From positions 62,001 through 126,000 of the forward strand of contig NZ_MLQR01000031.1 in NCBI RefSeq assembly GCF_001866005.1: a stretch of DNA of 64,000 nt. The letters run 5' to 3'. Made by a program: the position numbers and the translations under genes. The notes under the pieces were generated by a model. That model had not been told where the DNA came from. It ran no database searches and saw only the letters and a program-made list of their open reading frames with translations. Positions 9,099 through 18,387 of this stretch are shown here, in pieces (within the stretch, counting starts at the first letter, position 1; each line of letters opens with the position of its first letter). This stretch comes from Anaerobacillus alkalilacustris (lineage in GTDB: Bacteria; Bacillota; Bacilli; Bacillales; Anaerobacillaceae).

Positions 9099-9950
9099 TT
9101 ATTCTTTTTCACTGATCATTTTTTCTTCTAATAAAAATCGTTTCTGATAAAAGTTATGAGCGATAATCGAGACTTGTTTGGTAAAGAAATAGTTCGCTGA
9201 TGCACCTGCAGCAATCCCTAATATAGGTACTCCTTGTATTGTTTTCTTTTTTAACATAAGTACCAATAGTCCTTTAGCAAGTTGCTTAATCGGTTGTTGT
9301 AAACATACTAGGGACTCATTACTTGTTTTTTCATCGAAAAAAACCCACTCATCCTCACAAGAATCTAACTCCAGTAACAATTTGTTCCAACCTTGTTTTT
9401 GCAATGTTTTTGGCAAAGTTGAAACATGAAAAACTTTCAGAGCTAGCATTACTTCATATGGCTTTCTTAAATCGTATCCGTACGTCATTGCAGTGAGTTG
9501 TATTGAACGTAAATTTACTAACAATAATAGCGGTAAATCTATTACTACTAATGGTAACCCACCAATTCCTAATGTTCCCCCCTGAGTAAGAGAAACTAGT
9601 CGTTGCTTTGCTAGGAACTTATTTGTTATATAGCGAAGCTGATCGATTGTCAACCTTTTCATATCATTAATATTCTCGACATCACTACGGAATACTCTAC
9701 CTTGTTCTAAAATTTTCGAGATAGTCTTTTGATCGAATTGATTGTCTTGAATGGTTGAATATGCATGAAAAATCATGCTATCAACAACCTGTAATAGTTT
9801 TTTTTGAACTTCAGGTCGCCAGGATTTTATTACATTATTAAAGTTTTCTTCAAATGAGTTGAGGGAATTTGTTTCTCCTTTATCAAAATACAAATGTTCC
9901 CATTTCTCAATCTCTTCCCAAACGTTTTTTTTACGACCTTTTAATTCCAA
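9099..9950 (-). CDS. EcsC-family protein
   Basis: About 283 residues with the EcsC-family pattern: an N-terminal charged helix (WEEIEKWE), a central LTQGGTLGIGGLPLVVIDLPLLL-type hydrophobic segment around residues 140-165, and a second Ala/Gly-rich hydrophobic segment near 255 (GIAAGASANYFFTKQ). EcsC is encoded with an ABC exporter in B. subtilis, but this is a stand-alone paralogue and its function is unknown. I favour the TTG at 9950, with AAGGGAG about 8 bases upstream; the open frame begins at a GTG at 9980. Confidence 0.8.
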   Translation of the reverse strand: MELKGRKKNVWEEIEKWEHLYFDKGETNSLNSFEENFNNVIKSWRPEVQKKLLQVVDSMIFHAYSTIQDNQFDQKTISKILEQGRVFRSDVENINDMKRLTIDQLRYITNKFLAKQRLVSLTQGGTLGIGGLPLVVIDLPLLLLVNLRSIQLTAMTYGYDLRKPYEVMLALKVFHVSTLPKTLQKQGWNKLLLELDSCEDEWVFFDEKTSNESLVCLQQPIKQLAKGLLVLMLKKKTIQGVPILGIAAGASANYFFTKQVSIIAHNFYQKRFLLEEKMISEKE

Positions 9951-10037
9951 TTCGTCCACTCCCTTACATACAATTTTCACACGGTTAACATACTATTTCA
10001 ATTCTACCGTTACATTTAAATTATGAAGTTTACTCAC

Positions 10038-10979
10038 CTATCTATTATTTTGTATTTTCCTTTTTAAAATCGGAGAATAAACCCAGGCCCCATCCGTACT
10101 TTGACAAGCCAACTTCATCGCGTTTAGTTTCGCATCAATTTGATCTAAATAATGAAAAAAGATTGCTTCTGGTGTTTTTCCAGAAACTGCACTTCCGTAG
10201 CCTAAATCAACGTCACCATGGTGACTTAATAAACAATGCTTTAAAGCTAATAATTCCTCATCACTTACCGAAACTCCTGCCTCCCTAGCAGCTTCATTTA
10301 TAATCTCAATGCCTAATACTATATGTCCCATTAACTCCCCTTCAGGTGTATATTCAGGAGCAATTGGATCTGCAAGTTCCTTAGTTTTCCCTATATCGTG
10401 CAATAGACAAGTAGCTAGGATTAAGTCTTTGTTCAATTGAGGATATACCGGAAAAAGCTGTAATGCAGATCGCATCAATGTAACAATATGCTCTAATAGG
10501 CCAGCATAGTATGCATGATGCATTGTTTTTCCAGCAGGCAGTGTTGTTAAATTATCACGTATATCTTTATTTATTAATATTGCTTTAACAATTTTATTTA
10601 AAGTCGGTGAATGTATTTCTTCAATCATCATTCTTAGTTCTTGCCATAAATCTTCTCTCGAAGTGCACGGCATTTGTACTAGGGATTGTATATCAATACT
10701 ATCTTCCGGGGTAGATAAACGAATTCGTTGGATTTGTATTTGCCTTTGATTTCGAAAAATTGTAACTATACCATCGACTTTAACAATTTTTTTCACCTCA
10801 AAAAATGATTTTTGCTCTTCAGAAATATCCCAAAGCTTTGCCGAGATTACTCCAGAACGATCACCTAACACCAGATCGAAATACTCCGAACCATTTGCCG
10901 CTATTTTTTGTTGCAATTCTTTAATAAGGAAGAAGCCAATCAAACGGTCTCCTTGATCCGCATCTATAATTAATGTCAC
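10038..10979 (-). CDS. YhaM-like 3'-5' exoribonuclease
   Basis: About 313 residues: an N-terminal OB-fold (roughly 10-90, with LVLGDRSGVISAKLW) and a C-terminal HD domain whose metal motif is LLHDIGKTKE, with LSHHGD further on. This OB-HD layout and length match B. subtilis YhaM, a Mn-dependent 3'-5' exonuclease acting on RNA and single-stranded DNA. The likely start is the GTG at 10979, with AAGGTGG 8 bases upstream; the frame opens at 10991. The locus differs from B. subtilis, where yhaM sits with yhaO and yhaN, so a paralogue is possible. Confidence 0.85.
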   Translation of the reverse strand: MTLIIDADQGDRLIGFFLIKELQQKIAANGSEYFDLVLGDRSGVISAKLWDISEEQKSFFEVKKIVKVDGIVTIFRNQRQIQIQRIRLSTPEDSIDIQSLVQMPCTSREDLWQELRMMIEEIHSPTLNKIVKAILINKDIRDNLTTLPAGKTMHHAYYAGLLEHIVTLMRSALQLFPVYPQLNKDLILATCLLHDIGKTKELADPIAPEYTPEGELMGHIVLGIEIINEAAREAGVSVSDEELLALKHCLLSHHGDVDLGYGSAVSGKTPEAIFFHYLDQIDAKLNAMKLACQSTDGAWVYSPILKRKIQNNR

Positions 10980-11087
10980 ATCCTGCACCACCTTATATTT
11001 GTAAACACTTTCACTAAATTAGAGGTTGTAACTGAAATTTAGCATCCACTAATTAATATAATATTAAACTTAAATAATTTTATAGTA

Positions 11088-11121
11088 CAAAAAGCACCTA
11101 CTCCACTTGAGCAGATGCTTT
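11088..11121 (-). terminator. Second hairpin terminator downstream of ackA
   Basis: On the minus strand a 13-bp stem (with G-U pairs) and a 5-nt loop are followed by UUUUUGUA. Between this and the ackA-proximal terminator I see no gene. Confidence 0.7.
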
Positions 11122-11272
11122 CTTCATTTACCACTCGTAAGGGTAAAAAAAACGCCAACTAAAACCTAAGATAACGATAAGTCATTGTTAACTGTCCCTT
11201 AAAAGTCCAAAAATCCGATATTGCATAACCTTTTTAGTAACCTTCACTGATTACTACTATGTATTAATAAAT

Positions 11273-11299
11273 AGTGGGAGATCTATAATTACTCCCACT
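11273..11299 (-). terminator. ackA-proximal terminator
   Basis: AGTGGGAG and CTCCCACT flank an 11-base loop shortly after the ackA stop, followed on the minus strand by AUUUAUU. Confidence 0.7.
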
Positions 11300-11316
11300 G
11301 TTTATAGTTAAATATA

Positions 11317-12504
11317 TTATTTAGTTAGACGAACAGTATCTCTAGCAATCATTACTTCTTCATTTGTTGGAATGATTATTACTTTCACTGGAGAATGTGG
11401 GTAGTTTAAGAATGCTTCTTTTCCACGTACTTTATTTAACGATGGATCCCAATAAACTCCCATAAATTCTAGACCTTTTAACACACGGGCACGGATTTCG
11501 TCACTATTCTCACCAATACCAGCTGTAAAGATTACTGCGTCAACACCATGCATCCGTGCAGCATAAGATCCGATATATTTGTGAATACGAGAAGTAAATA
11601 CCTCTAACGCTAGTTCAGAACGTTCGTTTCCTTCTTGGGCTTGTTGTTCAATATCACGAAGGTCACTTGAGAAACCTGATAAAGCTAACATACCACTCTT
11701 CTTATTTAAAACATCAATTACTTCTGCAGCGGTTTGTCCAGTTTTCTCCATAATATATGGAATTAATGCCGGATCAATGTCTCCAGAGCGCGTACCCATC
11801 GTTACACCTGCTAATGGAGTAAAGCCCATTGATGTATCAATTGATTTTCCACCTTCAATAGCAGCAATACTTGCTCCATTACCTAGGTGACAAGAAATTA
11901 AACGTAATTGTTCAAGTGGTCTTCCTAATAGCTCAGCTGCTCTTTCAGATACATATTTATGTGATGTACCATGGAAACCATATTTACGGATGCCGTACTT
12001 TTCATAGTACTCGTATGGAAGGCTGTATAAATATGATTGCTCAGGCATCGTTTGATGGAAGGCTGTATCAAAAACTGCAACAGCAGGAACATTTGGAAGA
12101 ACTTCCTTAAATGCTTTCACACCAACGATATTCGCTGGGTTATGAAGCGGTGCCAAATCCGAAACATCTTCAATACCGCTTAGAACTTCATCTGTAATTA
12201 ATACAGAATCATTAAATTTCTCTCCACCATGAACAACCCGGTGTCCGATACCTTCAATTTCATCTAGAGATTCAATAATCCCTAAGCTTGTTAATTTATC
12301 CAATAAAATCTTTACAGCTTGAGAATGGTCTGAAATATTAAGAGTTTCTTTTTTCTTTTCCCCTGAAACTTCAATTTGAAAAATCGAATCTTCTAACCCT
12401 ATTCTTTCCACAATCCCTTTTGTCACTACTGTTTCTTCCGGCATTTCAAGTAGTTGAAACTTTAATGACGAGCTTCCCGCATTGATCGCCATGATTTTTG
12501 ACAT
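11317..12504 (-). CDS. ackA: Acetate kinase
   Basis: A 395-residue ASKHA-superfamily kinase interconverting acetyl phosphate plus ADP with acetate plus ATP in overflow metabolism. N-terminal phosphate motif [10 protein letters not shown] is at residues 7-16; [17 protein letters not shown] and TAGIGENS are all present. AAGGAGATG lies upstream. Monocistronic between ytxK and the YhaM-like gene. CcpA activates ackA in B. subtilis, and ccpA is in this window, but I did not find a convincing cre site in the upstream region. Confidence 0.97.
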   Translation of the reverse strand: MSKIMAINAGSSSLKFQLLEMPEETVVTKGIVERIGLEDSIFQIEVSGEKKKETLNISDHSQAVKILLDKLTSLGIIESLDEIEGIGHRVVHGGEKFNDSVLITDEVLSGIEDVSDLAPLHNPANIVGVKAFKEVLPNVPAVAVFDTAFHQTMPEQSYLYSLPYEYYEKYGIRKYGFHGTSHKYVSERAAELLGRPLEQLRLISCHLGNGASIAAIEGGKSIDTSMGFTPLAGVTMGTRSGDIDPALIPYIMEKTGQTAAEVIDVLNKKSGMLALSGFSSDLRDIEQQAQEGNERSELALEVFTSRIHKYIGSYAARMHGVDAVIFTAGIGENSDEIRARVLKGLEFMGVYWDPSLNKVRGKEAFLNYPHSPVKVIIIPTNEEVMIARDTVRLTK

Positions 12505-12844
12505 TTACTACATCTCCTTCAACAATTTAAATTGTTTTAATCCCTTAATTACATTTAATTATTACTGAAATGTTCATACCTTCTCATTTAATCACTGTTA
12601 ATCGCAGATTTCAATACCTTTAGAACAATTTTCTAAAAAAAATCATATTTTGTTAGTACAGTTTATATTAATTAACTAATAACAATTGATATAACGGGTA
12701 AGAAACTAACCAAACAAACTTCTGTAACACAACAAATCGACAACCTGTATTACCAACATTACTATAGTAAAAAACTAAATTTACTACCCATTATTTCTTT
12801 TTAGCTTTCCAATCAGCAATATTTTTATTAGATAATATACCGAA
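12505..12844. other. ackA upstream region, no gene recognised
   Basis: An AT-rich intergenic stretch of 340 bases that should contain the ackA promoter. I see no open frame with an RBS and no repeat. A TGTTAATCGCAG segment at about 12597 resembles half a cre site with a one-base indel. Confidence 0.5.
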
Positions 12845-12845
12845 G

Positions 12846-12873
12846 GAAAAACCTTGACTTTATAGCCAAGGTT
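12846..12873 (-). terminator. Terminator of ytxK
   Basis: AACCTTG and CAAGGTT flank a 10-base loop and are followed on the minus strand by UUUUCC, 32 bases after the ytxK stop. Confidence 0.75.
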
Positions 12874-12904
12874 ATACTTACTCATATTTCTCTATTTAAG
12901 TATC

Positions 12905-13888
12905 CTAATTTAAATATGCTTCAAGCCAATTGTTTATACTGTTTATCATCTCTGTTAAGGCTTCTTTATTTGAAAAAGAAGGTAGTTCTGCTAAAAGCGC
13001 CTGATTAGGGGCCTTAATCCCTTCCCCTTTTTTCCTAATTATAAAAATACTTTTTCCGTGGCTAGCATGTTTAAACATCGATTTCGGTAATTGTAATAAA
13101 GAATAGATATGGGCATGTTCTTTAATAAAACTATGTAACTGTTTTGCTTGTTCGGTTTCAAACATAGTGTTAGGAATTAAAAATAGTAAAAATCCGCCTT
13201 GCTTCGTATAATTTAGCATCTGTTCAATTATTAGGTGGTGAGTGTAAGACATACCTTTCTCTGCTTTTAGGTTATATCGTTTTGCTACTTCTTCATTAGG
13301 GTAATATCCTACTGGTAAATCAGCAACAACTACATCAACAGGATCAATAAAAATTTCAGTTAAGCTGTCTTGATGGAAGAATTCTACATTATGCTGTTGT
13401 AAATTGGCACTTACATAGGCTAGTTGTAGTAGTGTCTCGTCGGGTTCGATCCCAAAGCTATCCATTTTTATATTTGAATTATTTAATATTGCTGTAAGTA
13501 GATTACCAGAACCTACAGTTGGATCTAATATACGAACACATTCTTTTTTCTCAGTTAGTTTATTTACTAAGAAACTCACAAACATACTAACTGCATCTGG
13601 AGTCATTATATGTTGTGGTTGTGTACCTTCCTTCATTCCTTTTAAGATTGCTAATTGAAAAGTCTTACGAATTTGCTCATTTGAAAATTGTTCGATCTTA
13701 ACATTTGCCAAGGTGGTTTTAACCTTTTTATGAGCTAATTCGCTTAATGGTTGTTCAGTTTCTCCTTGAAAAAGAAATTCCCCTGTAATGATAAGCGCTT
13801 CTAAATATGTAAGTTTATGATCATTTTGAATTACTTCTACACTTTCATCTATACTGTTAAAAAACGTTTCAAAACTAATCTGTGACAT
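12905..13888 (-). CDS. ytxK: YtxK, class I SAM-dependent methyltransferase
   Basis: A 327-residue protein with an N-terminal helical region (1-105) and a Rossmann methyltransferase domain: motif I is ILDPTVGSGNLL and the catalytic motif is DLPVGYYP, a DPPY-like variant as in N6-adenine methyltransferases. YtxK is conserved beside tpx and ackA in Bacillus; its methylation target is unknown. GGAGAGG lies 6 bases before the ATG at 13888; the open frame starts 7 codons earlier. In B. subtilis tpx and ytxK are adjacent; here about 700 bases with two repeats separate them. Confidence 0.9.
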   Translation of the reverse strand: MSQISFETFFNSIDESVEVIQNDHKLTYLEALIITGEFLFQGETEQPLSELAHKKVKTTLANVKIEQFSNEQIRKTFQLAILKGMKEGTQPQHIMTPDAVSMFVSFLVNKLTEKKECVRILDPTVGSGNLLTAILNNSNIKMDSFGIEPDETLLQLAYVSANLQQHNVEFFHQDSLTEIFIDPVDVVVADLPVGYYPNEEVAKRYNLKAEKGMSYTHHLIIEQMLNYTKQGGFLLFLIPNTMFETEQAKQLHSFIKEHAHIYSLLQLPKSMFKHASHGKSIFIIRKKGEGIKAPNQALLAELPSFSNKEALTEMINSINNWLEAYLN

Positions 13889-14037
13889 ATAAATCCTCTC
13901 CTTTCTCAAGTGTTTATTCTACATCTTTTATTCCATCCTGAGAAGAAGATTATACATCTTTTATTCATTTAACTGTAATTGAAATAGCTTTTACCGAAAA
14001 AAAGTGCCTCACCGAGCAATTCTTTATCGAGTTTGTC

Positions 14038-14191
14038 AAGAAAAGCGCAAGGCGCCCGCCTATCGGCGACAAACACTGGAAGACCTGCTCGTAGCGGTCG
14101 GGTTTTTGACCGAAAGAGAAGGTCTGAAGTGATCGAGCTGATGGCGCCTGGAGCTAGACAGTTTCCAAGTTAGAAATTTATAAATTCTGAT
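14038..14191 (+). repeat. Modular palindromic repeat, type A (copy A2)
   Basis: About 154 bp with the standard ends and interior of type A. A type B copy follows after 5 bases in the same orientation, giving a tandem pair between ytxK and tpx. Confidence 0.9.
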
Positions 14192-14196
14192 ACTGC

Positions 14197-14398
14197 AAGA
14201 AAAGCGCAAGCGCCTTGGTCACGAGCAGCTGCTCCTGTGCCACTCCGTTTGCTCAAGAGCAATTGTTTTCCGTGCGACGAGTAATCGCAGGAGCAAAGCT
14301 GCATGAAGTTATTGAAGTCAGTAGCTTGACTGAAGTGACCGAGCTCGTAGGCTGCTTGCGCTAGACAGTTTTCAAGTTAGAAATTTATAAATTCTGAT
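14197..14398 (+). repeat. Modular palindromic repeat, type B long (copy B1)
   Basis: About 202 bp. It shares the left end (AAGAAAAGCGCAAG) and right tail (GCTAGACAG to ATTCTGAT) with type A, but carries a different interior beginning CGCCTTGGTCACGAGCAGCT and containing GACGAGTAATCGCAGGAGC. The interior arms pair with GTGACCGAGCTCGTAGG near the right end. Confidence 0.88.
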
Positions 14399-14462
14399 AT
14401 ATAAAAAACATGAAAAAAGTATCCTAACTAATTTTATATACGTCTTATGTTAATATAATCAA

Positions 14463-14497
14463 AGTAAAAAACGCACAATTTACCTGTGCGTTTTACT
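14463..14497 (-). terminator. Terminator downstream of tpx
   Basis: ACGCACA and TGTGCGT form a stem with A/T-rich flanks; on the minus strand it is followed by UUUUUUACU. Confidence 0.75.
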
Positions 14498-14603
14498 ATT
14501 GATATTATAATATCATACTACCATTGTTATGTGAGTCAGATGATCTTGACGTTATCTCAACTACTTAATATTGTTTGTTGTACCTTCCATTTTTTTATGG
14601 AAT

Positions 14604-15104
14604 CTAAATTAATGCTTTAGCTGCCTCTATCACCGCTTCGTAATTAGGGTGATCAGTTGCTTCAGAGACGTATTCTACGTATGCAACTTCCCCTTTACTA
14701 TTAATAACAAATACCGCTCTTGTTAGAAGCCTTAATTCTTCAATAGCAACACCATAAGCTGTTCCAAACGATAGGTCACGATGATCAGATAATGTTTTAA
14801 CTTTTTCAATACCTACTGCCCCACACCAACGCTTTTGAGCAAACGGTAAATCGACGCTTATTGTTAAGATGTCTACACCGTTTAGTTTAGCCGCTTCTTC
14901 ATTAAAGCGCCTAGTTTGAGCATCGCACACCCCTGTATCAAGGGACGGAACAACACTAATAACTGTTACCTTGTCTTTAATATTTTCTAATGTGAATGGA
15001 GTTAAATCATTTTCCAACACCGAAAATTGTGGAGCTTTATCCCCTACTTTCACTTCATTACCTATTAAGTTTATTGGATTTCCTTTAAATGTTACGTTAG
15101 CCAT
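14604..15104 (-). CDS. tpx: Thiol peroxidase (atypical 2-Cys peroxiredoxin)
   Basis: A 166-residue Tpx. The peroxidatic cysteine is C60 in PSLDTGVCDAQTRRF and the resolving cysteine is C94 in QKRWCGA. It reduces hydrogen and organic peroxides in the cytosol using thioredoxin. Length and motifs are standard, and GAGGAGG precedes the ATG. It neighbours ytxK as in B. subtilis, but repeats now separate them. Confidence 0.97.
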   Translation of the reverse strand: MANVTFKGNPINLIGNEVKVGDKAPQFSVLENDLTPFTLENIKDKVTVISVVPSLDTGVCDAQTRRFNEEAAKLNGVDILTISVDLPFAQKRWCGAVGIEKVKTLSDHRDLSFGTAYGVAIEELRLLTRAVFVINSKGEVAYVEYVSEATDHPNYEAVIEAAKALI

Positions 15105-15217
15105 ATGAATTGCCTCCTCATAATAACAATCTTTACACTGTTAATATAGTTGTATTTTTGTGAAATTTCAAGGAATATGCTTCTTACAACTTTCTAGCTT
15201 CAAAATTTCACCTTTAC

Positions 15218-15370
15218 AAGAAAAGTGCAAGGCGCCCGCTTATCGGCGACAAACACTGGAAGACCTGCTCGTAGCGGTCGGTTTTTGACCGAAAGAGAAG
15301 GTCTGAAGTGATCGAGCCGATGGCACCTGGAGCTAGACAGTTTCCAAGTTAGAGATTTATAAATTCTGAT
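15218..15370 (+). repeat. Modular palindromic repeat, type A (copy A3)
   Basis: About 153 bp between ytfJ and tpx, with small differences from the other copies (AAAGTGC for AAAGCGC at the left end, GCGGTCGG with one G fewer in the loop). Its reverse translation gives a 66-codon open frame that is not a gene. Confidence 0.9.
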
Positions 15371-15380
15371 TATATAAAAA

Positions 15381-15412
15381 ACTGAGCTTGAGAAAATCAA
15401 CTCAAGCTCAGT
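15381..15412. terminator. Terminator of ytfJ
   Basis: A perfect 12-bp inverted repeat (ACTGAGCTTGAG) with an 8-base loop, T-rich on both outer sides, 8 bases after the ytfJ stop. Confidence 0.85.
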
Positions 15413-15419
15413 TTTTTAT

Positions 15420-15863
15420 TTATAATTCAAACTTATCATTGTTTGTAATTGGATTTGCTGTACTATGGTTTTCATTGTGATTTTTATTATTACTTAACAT
15501 TTGTTGAATTTTATCCACTACTTGCGGTGCGAAATCCATTAACTTTTCATAAAGGTGTGTATTTTCATCCAAATGAACCATTTTAACTCCAGATGCATTT
15601 ACAATTAAAAATGCAATTGGTGTAATTGAAACACCACCACCGCTACCACCACCAAATGGGTGCTCTTTATCACTAGTTCCAGGTTTATCAATGACAAATT
15701 GACTTCCCCCGGCAGCAAAACCAAAACCTACTTTTGAAACTGGCATAATAACACTTCCATCAGGAGTTTCCACCGGATCTCCAACAATTGTATTAACATC
15801 TACCATTTCCTTTAAATTTTCCATAGCCGTTTTCATTAGGCCTTGAATTGGATGTTCTGACAT
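15420..15863 (-). CDS. ytfJ: Sporulation protein YtfJ/GerW family
   Basis: A 147-residue protein beginning MSEHPIQGLMKTAMENLKEMVDV, with the family block DPVETPDGSVIMPVSKVGFGFAAGG and a glycine-rich FGGGSGGGVSITP. YtfJ is made in the forespore; its GerW relatives are needed for CwlJ-dependent germination. The C-terminal 25 residues are Asn-rich and probably disordered. It follows ytfI by about 20 bases with an RBS between them, so the two are cotranscribed. Confidence 0.92.
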   Translation of the reverse strand: MSEHPIQGLMKTAMENLKEMVDVNTIVGDPVETPDGSVIMPVSKVGFGFAAGGSQFVIDKPGTSDKEHPFGGGSGGGVSITPIAFLIVNASGVKMVHLDENTHLYEKLMDFAPQVVDKIQQMLSNNKNHNENHSTANPITNNDKFEL

Positions 15864-15883
15864 TTAAGTATAACCTCCTCGCT

Positions 15884-16552
15884 TTAAGTACCGTTCTGCT
15901 CATACAAATTTTCCGACGTAAACTTTGGACGTTTTTTCCAATGCTTTACGGTTTGCAAAGCTGCGATTATAGCATACCCTAGTCGAAATGAAATCATACA
16001 TGAAATCTGAGTATGTGAAGTCATTTGTTGAAAGGTCGGGTGTACTTCAATAAGTGGCTCAACTTTTAACTTCATATAATGAGAAATGATACCAAGTGTA
16101 CTTCCTTTTATTGCCCATGCCGTACCAACTAAAGTACCTGTAGAAGCGGCATCACCAATACCTAAATGACTACTCCAAGAGAAATGATTAATTGATATAC
16201 GATTTAAAAATTTTTTTACTATTTTATGAAATCCTATGACATGTCTTAAAAAATCTTTTATCTTACGAAGGTCACGAAGTATTATCTCTGGGGTGATTTT
16301 TTCTGTCTTCTCATTATCACCTACTGCTGAATGTTGTTTTTCTTTAACGATAATAGAAGCGGAATCTTCATCAATTTTTAAGACAGGAACGCTTATTTTA
16401 TAGGAAGCTAAGCCAAAGAAGGTGGATATTTTTATAGCAAGTTCATCATTATCTTGATTATGAAAGTAATTAAGATTTACTTTTATTTTTGCAAAAGGAA
16501 GCAATACGAGAGAAGTCGTAATCGATATTACTACCCACCAAATCCAATGCAT
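15884..16552 (-). CDS. ytfI: YtfI, DUF2953 membrane-anchored protein
   Basis: A 222-residue protein with one N-terminal membrane segment (MHWIWWVVISITTSLVLLPF) and a mixed domain typical of DUF2953. A second hydrophobic stretch lies around residues 145-165 (GTLVGTAWAIKGSTLG). It is probably membrane-bound and linked to sporulation through ytfJ; biochemical function is unknown. The ATG at 16552 is preceded by GGAGG at 8 bases; the open frame extends 27 codons further without an RBS. First gene of the ytfIJ unit. Confidence 0.88.
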   Translation of the reverse strand: MHWIWWVVISITTSLVLLPFAKIKVNLNYFHNQDNDELAIKISTFFGLASYKISVPVLKIDEDSASIIVKEKQHSAVGDNEKTEKITPEIILRDLRKIKDFLRHVIGFHKIVKKFLNRISINHFSWSSHLGIGDAASTGTLVGTAWAIKGSTLGIISHYMKLKVEPLIEVHPTFQQMTSHTQISCMISFRLGYAIIAALQTVKHWKKRPKFTSENLYEQNGT

Positions 16553-16632
16553 GGAAAATTCCTCCTTCTCAATCATTATCGCCTTCTCTATATAAAAATA
16601 AACAATGAAAAAGAGTGAACTAAAAGAAAACA

Positions 16633-16726
16633 CGTTCTCGCTTTGCTAGAACATCGGAAATTCAGATGGAGTCTCAACACCACCTGAATGGAAGTTCCCA
16701 CCTACACTACGCTTTGAGGTGGGGGC
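16633..16726. repeat. Structured palindromic element C1 (IS200/IS605-end-like)
   Basis: About 94 bp folding into three consecutive hairpins: GTTCT...AGAAC, TTCAGATGG...CCACCTGAA and CCCACCT...GAGGTGGG, with ACATCGG between the first two. The same architecture, with different bases in the paired arms, occurs at 57558. No transposase lies nearby. Confidence 0.6.
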
Positions 16727-16774
16727 TATGAGCCTTAAGTACAAATCCAGTTTGATTAACATTGTTAACTATAT

Positions 16775-17245
16775 TTACTCATGAATAACGTACGTATCAC
16801 CAACCATATCATGTAAACCTTGTTTTTTCTTTTGAAATGCAACAATGAGATATAGAAAATATGTCAAAATGAAAACTTGTAAAATATATCTACCTACTAC
16901 TTCACGAAAAATGACAGACGACCACGTTAACGGCTGGTTATTAACATGAACAACCTTTATGCCCAAAACCTTTTTACCAATTGTTTGTCCCCACTTTTTT
17001 GTTAGTAATAAAAAATACAAGGCAGTTACAAAAGCGATTAATACTGCTTCTAATGAAAAAAATGCAATTTTAACGTTTGATAACCCCAAAATAGATAATA
17101 CCGAAGTTACAACAATGCCATTTATACTTGCAACAACGACTAAATCTAGCAAGTAAGCCCAAAATCTCATCCAAAAACCAGCATACCTATATTTCTTTTC
17201 TTCTTTTTCAATGGTTACTTTTTGCTTTAGGTATTGTTCATCCAT
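16775..17245 (-). CDS. yteJ: RDD-family membrane protein YteJ
   Basis: A 156-residue membrane protein with four hydrophobic segments (about residues 24-45, 55-80, 115-125 and 130-140). The RDD signature appears as FWMRFWAYLLDLVVV near the N-terminus, with Arg and two Asp-equivalent positions. Function is unknown, though RDD proteins are often transporters. It starts 6 bases after the sppA stop, and its RBS (GGAGTG) overlaps the sppA 3' end, so the pair is translationally coupled, as in B. subtilis. Confidence 0.9.
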   Translation of the reverse strand: MDEQYLKQKVTIEKEEKKYRYAGFWMRFWAYLLDLVVVASINGIVVTSVLSILGLSNVKIAFFSLEAVLIAFVTALYFLLLTKKWGQTIGKKVLGIKVVHVNNQPLTWSSVIFREVVGRYILQVFILTYFLYLIVAFQKKKQGLHDMVGDTYVIHE

Positions 17246-17251
17246 TCTATC

Positions 17252-18268
17252 TCACTCCATTTTATAATCTACGTCATATAAATACATTAAACTAGGTGAA
17301 TTAGAATACCTTATAAGTTGCTTTAATCCTAGTGGGTCTTGATTTTTGGAAACCATATTCTGCATCGTCATAGTTAAAAAGCCCGGAAAGCTAAACGGAG
17401 CTTCATACTTCACAACATCAATGTCACCCCTACCAATGTCTTGACGCATAACATCGATTACTACATCTATATTTCCTATCTCATCTACTAACCCCAAATC
17501 CAGCGCCTGTTTTCCAGAATAAATCCTCCCATCAGCAAGCTCTCTTACTTCTTTCGTTTCTATTTGTCTCCCACTAGCAATGACATCTACAAATTTTTCA
17601 TAAGAATCATCAATGATTGATTGTAAAATTTCTCTTTCAGCTTCAGTCATCTCACGCATAGATGACATAATGTCTTTATATGGACCACTCTTGATTGTTT
17701 CTGTACGTATGCCCAATTTATCGGCAAGCTCACTTACATTAATCGTCTGCATAATAACTCCTAATGAACCTGTAATAGTTGCTTCATTTGCAAATATTTT
17801 ATCAGCTGGGGCTGCAATATAATACCCACCTGATGCCGCTAAGCTCGCCATAGAAATGTAGACAGGTTTACGATATTCCTCTTGAATTTCTAAAATTAAA
17901 TCATGAATTTCTGCACTTTCTACTACTCCACCACCTGGAGAATTTATTCGAATAATAATCCCATCTACAAGATGGTCTTGACTAGCATGTCGCAACATCG
18001 AAAGAAAGTTTCGGTGGTTATATGTCACAGTTTCAAAAATAGATGGAGCATCATAACCTTCTTGTATAACACCATTTACGTACAATACAACAATTTTCCC
18101 TCGCCCATTACCCTTTTCGATTACCTTTTCATGCCAAACTTCATCACCACCACTAGCTAACCACCCAGCCCATTGCCCCGTCGTCCTAGCTGTGACCGAA
18201 CTAATAGCAATGGAAAGTAAGAAAAGTAAAAAAGCTAATCCTAAAGCAACCCAACGTTTACTACTCAA
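17252..18268 (-). CDS. sppA: Signal peptide peptidase SppA
   Basis: A 338-residue membrane protease with one N-terminal membrane helix (about 9-26) and an extracytoplasmic ClpP-like domain. The serine is in SLAASGGYY (Ser149) and the lysine in KSGPYKDI (Lys201), counted on the longer 341-residue frame; their spacing of 52 matches the B. subtilis Ser147/Lys199 dyad. It degrades leftover signal peptides and contributes to LCI/lantibiotic resistance in B. subtilis. I favour the TTG at 18268, with AAAGGAG about 8 bases upstream; the ATG at 18277 abuts that RBS. Confidence 0.94.
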   Translation of the reverse strand: MSSKRWVALGLAFLLFLLSIAISSVTARTTGQWAGWLASGGDEVWHEKVIEKGNGRGKIVVLYVNGVIQEGYDAPSIFETVTYNHRNFLSMLRHASQDHLVDGIIIRINSPGGGVVESAEIHDLILEIQEEYRKPVYISMASLAASGGYYIAAPADKIFANEATITGSLGVIMQTINVSELADKLGIRTETIKSGPYKDIMSSMREMTEAEREILQSIIDDSYEKFVDVIASGRQIETKEVRELADGRIYSGKQALDLGLVDEIGNIDVVIDVMRQDIGRGDIDVVKYEAPFSFPGFLTMTMQNMVSKNQDPLGLKQLIRYSNSPSLMYLYDVDYKME

Positions 18269-18387
18269 AAAAACCATCTCCTTTTATGAAATTATAGTAT
18301 TTTATGGAGGATTTTCCTATTAAAAATTAGAAATAATAGGATAGTATAACATTTCGTCTAAAATACCTAGCTAAAGGAGGAACGAAA

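Noticed and set aside
12590..12620. A possible cre site upstream of ackA
   Set aside because: TGTTAATCGCAGA matches half of the consensus only with an inserted base; not convincing.
14038..14398. A CRISPR-like array, because of adjacent repeats
   Set aside because: The two copies are long palindromic elements with different interiors, not short repeats with uniform spacers, and no cas gene is nearby.
15200..15400. A 66-codon minus-strand open frame
   Set aside because: It is the reverse translation of a type A palindromic repeat (copy A3), with no RBS; similar partial frames arise at the other copies.
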